From NCBI GenBank assembly GCA_002309295.1, contig DBXF01000051.1:47863-62071 (forward strand): a DNA stretch of 14,209 bases. The letters are read 5' to 3'. The notes below the pieces were generated by a model that was not told the origin of the DNA, ran no database searches, and saw only the letters and a program-made list of their open reading frames with translations. Shown here piece after piece: positions 1-6,738 of this stretch (positions are counted from its first letter, which is position 1; every line of letters begins with the position of its first letter). The stretch comes from Bacteroidales bacterium UBA1219. GTDB lineage: Bacteria > Bacteroidota > Bacteroidia > Bacteroidales > P3. A program made the translations under genes and the position numbers.

Positions 1-780
1 ATCATCACCATGAGCAACGACCCCGAAAGCTATGCCAACTACGGTCCTATGACTCCCGGTTTCATACGCATACCCTACAACGACCCCGACGCTTTGGAGA
101 AAGTGCTCGAGCAGCACGGCAAGAAAATCGCCGGATTCCTGCTGGAACCCATCCAAGGCGAGGCCGGTGTGTACGTTCCCGACGACGGTTACCTGAAAAA
201 ATGCTACGACATCTGTAAGAAACACAACGTGCTGTTCATGGCCGACGAGGTACAGTGCGGCATAGCCCGTACCGGCAAAATGCTGGCCTGCGACCACGAA
301 GGTGTGCGTCCCGACCTGCTGATACTCGGTAAGGCCCTCGGCGGCGGCGTGGTGCCCGTTTCGGCAGTACTGGCCGACGACGACATCATGCTCAACATCA
401 AACCCGGCGAGCACGGCTCCACTTTCGGCGGCAACCCCATCGCTGCAAAAGTCAGCATCGCAGCTCTGCAGGTGATTAAAGACGAGCATCTTATGGAAAA
501 CGCCGAACGTCTCGGAAAAATTTTCCGCGAGGAGATGAGCAAGGTGAAATCGCCGATGATAGAGAAAGTGCGCGGTAAAGGCCTGCTCAACGCCGTCATC
601 ATCCGTCCGAAAGACGGAAAAGAGGCTTGGGACGTGTGTCTGAAGATGCGCGACATGGGCGTGTTGGCAAAACCCACCCACCAGCACATCATCCGTTTCG
701 CTCCGCCGCTGGTAATCACCGAAGAACAGCTCCGCGAAGCCATCGAGATTATCAAGAAAGCGATACTCTCGTTCGAATAA
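1..780 (+). CDS. rocD: Ornithine aminotransferase (ornithine-oxo-acid transaminase), 5'-truncated
   Basis: PLP-dependent class III aminotransferase that moves the delta-amino group of ornithine to 2-oxoglutarate, giving glutamate-5-semialdehyde (arginine/ornithine breakdown and proline synthesis). The reading frame is open from base 1, so the ATG at 10 is internal and not a start. About 260 C-terminal residues of a roughly 400-residue family are present. Visible landmarks are the PGF-IPYND segment, [11 protein letters not shown], the MADEVQ aspartate (codon 244-246) that contacts the PLP pyridine nitrogen, and ILGKALGGG with the Schiff-base lysine (codon 331-333). The [11 protein letters not shown] loop and the [16 protein letters not shown]-terminal signature separate OAT from acetylornithine or GABA transaminases, although RocD versus ArgD assignment from sequence alone always carries some doubt. 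The gene ends at TAA 778-780 and is followed by its own terminator. The missing N-terminus lies outside the window, and nothing suggests a pseudogene. Confidence 0.93.
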   Translation: MITMSNDPESYANYGPMTPGFIRIPYNDPDALEKVLEQHGKKIAGFLLEPIQGEAGVYVPDDGYLKKCYDICKKHNVLFMADEVQCGIARTGKMLACDHEGVRPDLLILGKALGGGVVPVSAVLADDDIMLNIKPGEHGSTFGGNPIAAKVSIAALQVIKDEHLMENAERLGKIFREEMSKVKSPMIEKVRGKGLLNAVIIRPKDGKEAWDVCLKMRDMGVLAKPTHQHIIRFAPPLVITEEQLREAIEIIKKAILSFE

Positions 781-807
781 AAAGAAGTTTGTTTCATTTT
801 TTTCCAC

Positions 808-834
808 AAGACCGCAGCGATGCGGTCTTTTTTT
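808..834 (+). terminator. Intrinsic terminator of the ornithine aminotransferase gene
   Basis: A perfect 9-bp stem (AAGACCGCA at 808-816 with TGCGGTCTT at 821-829) encloses a GCGA GNRA-type tetraloop, and a run of T to 834 follows directly. It starts 28 bp after the rocD stop codon. The stem can also form in minus-strand RNA but has no U-tract on that side, so it acts mainly on the + strand. Confidence 0.88.
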
Positions 835-838
835 GTGC

Positions 839-859
839 AAAAAACTGCAAGTGGCAGTT
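839..859 (-). terminator. Intrinsic terminator of the minus-strand unit
   Basis: Read on the minus strand, AACTGC (859-854), loop CACTT (853-849) and GCAGTT (848-843) form a 6-bp hairpin followed by four more T (842-839). It lies 56 bp beyond the stop of the exonuclease-RecQ-UvrD gene. The stem is short and only moderately GC-rich. Minus-strand transcripts that read through would next meet the stronger 808-829 stem, which may help. Confidence 0.6.
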
Positions 860-914
860 GTATCCACTCAATTATTCGCCAAAATTCTGACAATCGGCAA
901 GAATCATTTCTCCC

Positions 915-3900
915 CTACTGTTTCTTTTGCCTCAGCACCAGTTCGGGTAGCATCACGGCAGTCTCCTCGGCATCCTCAGGTTCGTCCTTGCCTCTCCAAG
1001 CGAGGATGTAGGCGACTTTCGCCGACACCACCTCAAATCCCTTTGCATACCATTCTTCAAGCTGCTTGCGGTAATTCATCGACAACGAGGCGATTCTAAC
1101 GCCTTCGATTGTCCAGAGGTAACCGTTATCAAAAACAAGAGAAGCTCCACTTACAAGTTTCAAAATCACATCCTTATGAGGTTTGAAGAAATCCAGATAA
1201 ACATCCTTGAGCATCGGTTGAAGAGTTAACTCATCGGGGTCGGGATAAGGTTCTGTGTCATTGTTAAATATGGCTTTTGCCTTTTCTTTTTCTGTAAACA
1301 AATCGGTGTTGCAATGGATGTAAAGGTTTTGTTTCGCCCTTGTCATACCCACATAAAGCGTCCGCAACTCGTCGTCGGTCCTTGCGTAATCCCCTTCAAC
1401 ATAAAGATAAACCGTATCGAACTCACGACCTTTCGACTTGTGTATGGTGGAAATCAGAATGGTGCTTTGTCCTCCAGTGCAGAAATCCTCCAATGCCGAC
1501 TCGAACACGAAGTCGGCCAAATCGCTGCGGTATTTTGTGCGGTTGGTACTTTCGAAGGCGGTGAAAAACTCTTTTATATAGTCCAAACAGGCACTGTTTT
1601 TGTACAGATCCAATGTCTTTGATTTTGCCTTCTCCCATCGTTCTTCGCTTATCACCGGACTTTGCAGCCCCTTGTCGATGTTTTTCAAGAAAAACCTTAT
1701 TTCGGCCAGATTGCCGAACCGAAAACCGTCGGTGGATTGTATGAGTTTGGCGGGGATGCCTTTCTTGTTGAGAAGACCCAAAGCCTGCGACGCATCGTAA
1801 TTGGTGCGGGCAAGCACGCAAGCACGTTCGCCCTGATAAGTGGCTTCAATTGTGTTCACTACAGGGACTTCCAGATTCACCGACCGACATTGTGTGATGG
1901 CGACTATGCCCTTGCCCTTCGGCACTGCGGTGTTCGGGGTGGTTTTCATCCTGTTAGAGATGCGTTGCGCAAAACAATTGGCAAAATCGACAATGGGCTT
2001 GGCACTTCGGAAATTCTCGGTCATTTCGTACTTCACAGCTCCCACCTCGTCGATGAACGACTGCATGTATCGGCTGTCGGAACCTCGGAAATGGTAGATA
2101 TTCTGGTCGTCGTCGCCTACGGCAATAACACGCATCTCGTCGTTGTTTCGCATCATGGCCCTTACAAGAGCGTATTCGTCGGCATCCATATCCTGAGCTT
2201 CGTCAATCACAAGCACCGAACGGTTTATCTTGCCCTGTTCCGCCTCGCCGTTTTCAATCATTTGTGTTGCACGCTTCACCACATCCACAGCGTCGTCCAA
2301 ATTGCCAACCTTGCCCAAAATATCGAAACAGAAAGCGTGGAAAGTCTTGATTTCCACGTAATGAGCGGCATTCCCTATCAGTTCTATCAAACGCTGTTTG
2401 AACTCCGTGGCCGCCGCCCGCGAGAAGGTCAGCATCAGCAGTTGCTCGTGTTTCACATCCTCCAAAAGAAGTAACGACGCCAGTTTATGTACAAGCACAC
2501 GTGTCTTGCCACTGCCGGGGCCCGCCGCCACAACGATGTATTTCGACTCCTTGTCGGTGATAATTTCGCGCTGACGATCGGAGAGTTCGCCAAACAGTTT
2601 GCGGTATTTTTCTGGAGTTATGTTTTTGTCTATCTGCGCCAAACGCTCGCCTTGGAAATACTTGGAAATAAATTTCTTGAAATCCATCTGAAAATAATCC
2701 TGCACATACTGCAAGGCGGCGTCGTAATCCTTTACCATAAGATTGGCATACTCACCAACAATATGTATCTGTCTGATTTTCTGCTTATAAAATTCATCCA
2801 ACATCCGATAGTCCTCGCGCTTGTAACCATATTTCATATCGGCCAAACGATGGATTTCCATTGCGTTGTAAATAACAAGGAAACCGCCTTCCAGTTTCAT
2901 AGCCCCAATCTTGGAAAGATACAGCAAAGCGTCCTCAATGTCGCTGATAGTGCATCCTTCATTCTGGAAGAGGGTGTTCTGCTGCTCGCTGAGATACCCC
3001 TTCTGCAACGATGTTACAGAAAACTGCACCAGCACGCTTTTGTGGTCGAGTGGCTGTTTTTTTGCAACTTCGGAGTACAGCCGGCTAATTATATACTTGC
3101 AAATGCCGACACGTTTCTCGTGCTTTCGCAAAGTTTGTTCAATTGGCTGTGTTAGAAGCACTTTTACAATACCATTGCGGGGACTCTCTTTTTTACGGAT
3201 GTACGACTTCACCGCAAGGAAATAAAGCAAAATCCTGATATTCTTTACATTGGATTTCAATCCATTGTTCTGTGCCAGTTCGTTTATGACCTTGTACGAC
3301 AATTCCGTTTCTTTGTCGGCAATCTGAGTTATGACAAAACGCTCCAGTTTGGCAAAATCCTCAAAAATCCTCAGCGACCTCTGTTCCGTTGTGTCGATAA
3401 ACGCCGACATATCGCTAGAGTCGGCTAGAATGCCCTCCTGACGCATGGTAGAGACGGCACCTATCACTTTCTCCTTGCTCATTCCAAGAATGTCGGCCAG
3501 ATAATCCACACGCGACTCGGCCTCGTCGCCGACAGCCTCGTTCACATATTTCTTCGAGATAAGCGATTTAATAATCCTTGCTGCGTCCTGCCTTGCTTTG
3601 TCGTCGGCAAACAGTTTCGATTGTGTTATTCGCTGTCTCGCCTCGTCCATATTCTTCACCATAATGCCTGTGGCAAAGACGTGCGGCACATTGTTGCCCC
3701 TGCTCACATAGCCGGCCTCCTCCAGTGCCGCCACGCAGGTCCTTACACGTGTCTCGATGTCGGCGACATCCTCGTTCCATCCCGCCTGACGCGCTATCTC
3801 CAAAGGAGAACAACACACATACCCACGTTTACGAGTATAATCTTTTATAGCCTTCCACACCTGCTGTATCTCGCTGATACTCACTTTTGTCTGGTTGAGC

Positions 3901-5735
3901 AAGATAAAATGTTTGTCCAAATCGCTGTCGCTGTAAAGCACATAGCACTTGGCAGAAGTTTTGGGGTCGCGGCCGGCGCGTCCTGCCTCTTGGACATAGT
4001 TTTCGAGTGAGTCGGAGATGTCGTAGTGAATCACCAGCCCGACATCCTTTTTGTCCACTCCCATACCGAAAGCCGACGTTGCCACCATGGCCTGCACCTC
4101 GTTGGCAATAAAGGCGTTCTGGTTGGCGATTTTGTCGTTGGATTCCATCTTGCCGTTGAAAGGAAGGGCTTTCAGGCCATCTTTTGTCAGTTTTTCGGCA
4201 AGATCCAAAGTTCTTCTCGTCCTCGACACATATATTATTGTAGGACAAGGATTCGACAACATCAGTTCGCGGAGTTTGTTGTATTTGTCCTCTTCTGTTT
4301 CCGAATAGATAACGGAATAGTGCAGGTTTTTACGCTCCGACGACGAGGCGAATATTTTCAGATTCAGTCCCAACTTGCGGTTGAAATAGTCGCAGATGTC
4401 GGTAATAACCTTTTGTTTTGCCGTGGCTGTGAAACACGACACTGGAATGGGCAACGGCTGATTCTTCTTTTCCTGAAGTTTCTTGATAAAATCGCCGATA
4501 TACAGGTAATCCACCCTAAAATCCTGCCCCCACGACGAAAAACAGTGTGCTTCGTCTATCACAAAACGCACTATATTCCTTGAAACCAGCAACTTTTCGA
4601 TGGTCTTCGAGCGGAGCATCTCGGGCGAGATGTAAAGCAGTGTGGCACTGCCGTTTGCCACTCGCTCGAAAGCGTCGGCACGGTTGACCGGATCGAGAAG
4701 TCCGTTGATGGTAACGGCTTCGGTTATTCCGTTTTCCGAAAGGTTATCCACTTGGTCCTTCATCAACGACTGCAACGGCGAAATGACCACCGTGAGCCCG
4801 TGCGCCGCACGCCCCGACATAATTGCCGGCAGCTGAAAGGTGAGCGACTTGCCGCCGCCAGTCGGAAATATCGCAAGCAGCGACTCGCCATCCATTGCGG
4901 CCTGCACTGCATTCTCCTGCATGGGCTCGCCGTCGAACTTGCGGAATTCGTCGAAACCGAACACATCACGCAACCCATTGTGGATGTCGAGCCTGTTCTG
5001 GCAATACGGACAGTCGGTTTTGTGGCATGGTGTGTTGCACATCAGTTTTATAACATTCTCTATCTGCGGATAGTTAATCCTGAGCCACGACGGTGTTACC
5101 GAGTAACTGTCATCGGCATAGACAAGGGCCAAAGTATAAGCCAGCTCCACAGGATACTTCTTCACAAGCAAATCCACACGGCTGTGCGAACATATCTTTC
5201 CCTCAAATAGCCTTTTTATGGCTGACGCAACGTCGAGGGACTCTCCAATTCCATTGCCAACGAATTCAAAAAAGCCCTTAAATTCCTCTTTGTCAGACAG
5301 AAGCGAAACGTATATTTCTTTCAAAGAATCGGGCAATTCCTTGAATGCATTTAGTTCGTCGTAGAAAAGGGCTCTGGCTTTCAGGCAATCGTTCAACGGA
5401 TTGTTCAGTTCTTCGGTCTGCAACTTATCGTCCTTCAACAGTTTATGATACGGCCTTTTCGGGAAAAGCAAAGGCGAAAGATACAGAGTGTCAATATAAT
5501 GACGGGGTACGCCAGTTAGTTCAGGCAAATATTTCAAATCGTGATGTACAATATTATGACCGCAGATATAATCAGTATCACCGACAAAATCAAGAAAATC
5601 TTGTTTTACACCCGTATGCAACGACAAATCAGGCTCTTTGTAAGCACCGAAATCGTGGACTTTATTATCACCCAGCCCGACTTCGACATCTATAAATGCC
5701 AACAATTCTTTGCTATGTCGTTCAGCCTCCCCCAT
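915..5735 (-). CDS. Exonuclease-RecQ-UvrD tripartite DNA helicase (1606 aa)
   Basis: Predicted cytoplasmic DNA-processing enzyme with three modules. (1) Residues about 10-130 resemble a DnaQ-type DEDD 3'-5' exonuclease: D16xE18 (Exo I), H60-N61...D66 (Exo II) and NNPLNDC with D116 (Exo III). The usual Exo III histidine is N111. (2) Residues about 265-600 are a RecQ-type SF2 helicase: Walker A PTGGGKS (291-297), DEAH (394-397), CFTATAKQ (motif III) and QEAGRAGRD (582-590). A cysteine cluster, C-x3-C-x4-C-x2-C (233-245), lies just before it. The usual RecQ zinc subdomain after GRAGRD is not visible, and winged-helix-like sequence follows. (3) Residues about 1050-1480 are an SF1 UvrD/Rep/PcrA helicase: AGPGSGKT (near 1070), IDEAQD (near 1180), GDDDQNIYHFRG, ENFRSAKPI, TIHKSKGREF (near 1433) and LYVGMTRAKQ (near 1466). 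Both helicase families usually move 3'-5'. The ATG start is 13 bp after the glycosyltransferase stop. The domain calls are firm. A role in repair, recombination or defence is inference. Confidence 0.9.
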   Translation of the reverse strand: MGEAERHSKELLAFIDVEVGLGDNKVHDFGAYKEPDLSLHTGVKQDFLDFVGDTDYICGHNIVHHDLKYLPELTGVPRHYIDTLYLSPLLFPKRPYHKLLKDDKLQTEELNNPLNDCLKARALFYDELNAFKELPDSLKEIYVSLLSDKEEFKGFFEFVGNGIGESLDVASAIKRLFEGKICSHSRVDLLVKKYPVELAYTLALVYADDSYSVTPSWLRINYPQIENVIKLMCNTPCHKTDCPYCQNRLDIHNGLRDVFGFDEFRKFDGEPMQENAVQAAMDGESLLAIFPTGGGKSLTFQLPAIMSGRAAHGLTVVISPLQSLMKDQVDNLSENGITEAVTINGLLDPVNRADAFERVANGSATLLYISPEMLRSKTIEKLLVSRNIVRFVIDEAHCFSSWGQDFRVDYLYIGDFIKKLQEKKNQPLPIPVSCFTATAKQKVITDICDYFNRKLGLNLKIFASSSERKNLHYSVIYSETEEDKYNKLRELMLSNPCPTIIYVSRTRRTLDLAEKLTKDGLKALPFNGKMESNDKIANQNAFIANEVQAMVATSAFGMGVDKKDVGLVIHYDISDSLENYVQEAGRAGRDPKTSAKCYVLYSDSDLDKHFILLNQTKVSISEIQQVWKAIKDYTRKRGYVCCSPLEIARQAGWNEDVADIETRVRTCVAALEEAGYVSRGNNVPHVFATGIMVKNMDEARQRITQSKLFADDKARQDAARIIKSLISKKYVNEAVGDEAESRVDYLADILGMSKEKVIGAVSTMRQEGILADSSDMSAFIDTTEQRSLRIFEDFAKLERFVITQIADKETELSYKVINELAQNNGLKSNVKNIRILLYFLAVKSYIRKKESPRNGIVKVLLTQPIEQTLRKHEKRVGICKYIISRLYSEVAKKQPLDHKSVLVQFSVTSLQKGYLSEQQNTLFQNEGCTISDIEDALLYLSKIGAMKLEGGFLVIYNAMEIHRLADMKYGYKREDYRMLDEFYKQKIRQIHIVGEYANLMVKDYDAALQYVQDYFQMDFKKFISKYFQGERLAQIDKNITPEKYRKLFGELSDRQREIITDKESKYIVVAAGPGSGKTRVLVHKLASLLLLEDVKHEQLLMLTFSRAAATEFKQRLIELIGNAAHYVEIKTFHAFCFDILGKVGNLDDAVDVVKRATQMIENGEAEQGKINRSVLVIDEAQDMDADEYALVRAMMRNNDEMRVIAVGDDDQNIYHFRGSDSRYMQSFIDEVGAVKYEMTENFRSAKPIVDFANCFAQRISNRMKTTPNTAVPKGKGIVAITQCRSVNLEVPVVNTIEATYQGERACVLARTNYDASQALGLLNKKGIPAKLIQSTDGFRFGNLAEIRFFLKNIDKGLQSPVISEERWEKAKSKTLDLYKNSACLDYIKEFFTAFESTNRTKYRSDLADFVFESALEDFCTGGQSTILISTIHKSKGREFDTVYLYVEGDYARTDDELRTLYVGMTRAKQNLYIHCNTDLFTEKEKAKAIFNNDTEPYPDPDELTLQPMLKDVYLDFFKPHKDVILKLVSGASLVFDNGYLWTIEGVRIASLSMNYRKQLEEWYAKGFEVVSAKVAYILAWRGKDEPEDAEETAVMLPELVLRQKKQ

Positions 5736-5765
5736 TACTAATTACAAATTACTCATTACTAATTA
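5734..5765. repeat. 7-bp tandem repeat (ATTACWM) across a gene junction
   Basis: On the + strand the units are ATTACTA (5734-5740), ATTACAA (5741-5747), ATTACTC (5748-5754), ATTACTA (5755-5761) and a partial ATTA (5762-5765), about 4.5 copies. On the coding strand the repeat encodes the last residues of the glycosyltransferase (LISNE), supplies its TAA stop, forms the whole 13-bp gap and runs into the ATG of the helicase gene. The low-GC composition contrasts with the flanking coding sequence. Because 7 is not a multiple of 3, a change in copy number would shift frame in the glycosyltransferase tail or alter the spacing to the helicase start. Confidence 0.8.
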
Positions 5766-6738
5766 AGCTCTCCACTCCCTCCATAATCTCCTCCGCTGCG
5801 ATGGTTTTCATGCAGTCCAGATGTCCTTTCGGGCATTTGTCGTAGCCCAACTTGCTGCACGGACGGCAGGGCAACTCTTTCTCCACGTTCCTGTACGCCC
5901 CCTCTCCTGCCTGTGGCAGATACGGGTACATGCCCAGTTGTGGCGTGGTGTTGCCCCACACGGCCACAATCCGCTTGTCCAGCGCTGCGGCGATGTGCAT
6001 CAGGCCGGTGTCGGAAGTTATCACCGCCTCGGCGTTCTGCACCAGCAGTGCCGATTGGTTCAAAGTCGTTGTTCCGCAGAAATTGCGTACGTTGTCGCCG
6101 AACTCAGCACCCACTGCTTCGATACGTTTCCCGTCGTTGGCATCGCCCAGAAGGACGAAGTTGTAACGTCTATCGGCGGTGAGACGGCAGACTGTCTCGG
6201 CAGGAATCTGCTTGGTGGTGTAGGTGGCTCCGCACACCACGGCAATATATCTTTCGAAAGGCATAGCGAAGTCCAGTTCAGGAGCCACGAAGAAATCCAG
6301 TCCCGCCTTGTCGTTGCTCACGCCGAGTTTGGCCACAGCCTCGAAATAGCGGTCCACGATATGCACGTCGGGCATCACGCCCTTGCATTTGGTGCGCACG
6401 TACCACCACTTGCGAAGATTGAGTTTCGGGAAGGTGCCGGAAGGCCGCCGCAACGCCAGCTTCACCCGCAACGAACGCAGGTTGCGGTGCAGGTCCACCA
6501 CAAAGTCGAAACGCTCGGCGCGCAGCTCTTTAAGCAGTTCCGAAAGATTGTCCGAAAGCAGATGCATTTTACTGATATACGGATTGTTAGCAAGCACCTG
6601 GGTAAATTTCTTCTTTGTAAGGTAATGGATTTCGGCATCGGGATATTTCCGTTTTAGGCACCGCACCACGGGCGTGGTAAGCACTATGTCGCCTATAGAG
6701 CTGAACCTGATTACCAATATCTTACGCACCTCACTCAT
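5749..6738 (-). CDS. Glycosyltransferase family 9 protein (ADP-heptose:LPS heptosyltransferase-like)
   Basis: 329-residue GT-B fold glycosyltransferase of the GT9/WaaF-WaaC family, which adds heptose (or another nucleotide-activated sugar) to the growing lipid A core at the inner face of the cytoplasmic membrane. The N-terminal signature KILVIRFSSIGDIVLTTP carries D17 at the place of the proposed catalytic base. The C-terminal donor-binding half has FVLLGDANDGK, CGTTTLNQSALL and the family signature SDTGLMHIAAAL (242-253). Four cysteines close to the C-terminus (C291, C294, C302, C309; C-x2-C-x7-C-x6-C) could bind a metal. A start at 6807 is possible on paper, but the ATG at 6736-6738 is preferred: it gives the canonical N-terminus and overlaps the upstream tamB stop as ATGA, typical of translational coupling. 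The actual sugar and acceptor cannot be read from the sequence. Confidence 0.9.
   Translation of the reverse strand: MSEVRKILVIRFSSIGDIVLTTPVVRCLKRKYPDAEIHYLTKKKFTQVLANNPYISKMHLLSDNLSELLKELRAERFDFVVDLHRNLRSLRVKLALRRPSGTFPKLNLRKWWYVRTKCKGVMPDVHIVDRYFEAVAKLGVSNDKAGLDFFVAPELDFAMPFERYIAVVCGATYTTKQIPAETVCRLTADRRYNFVLLGDANDGKRIEAVGAEFGDNVRNFCGTTTLNQSALLVQNAEAVITSDTGLMHIAAALDKRIVAVWGNTTPQLGMYPYLPQAGEGAYRNVEKELPCRPCSKLGYDKCPKGHLDCMKTIAAEEIMEGVESLISNE

Noticed and set aside
204..893. 229-codon minus-strand frame opposite ornithine aminotransferase
   Set aside because: It overlaps a confident aminotransferase and runs through both terminators; no family resemblance.
5721..5735. Possible Shine-Dalgarno-like GGGGGAGG near the helicase start
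   Set aside because: The purine run lies just after the ATG and not before it, and this phylum rarely relies on such sites.
915..5735. A complete multi-gene phage-defence island centred on the helicase fusion
   Set aside because: The neighbours are envelope and housekeeping genes, with no methylase, restriction, toxin, integrase or other defence marker in the window.
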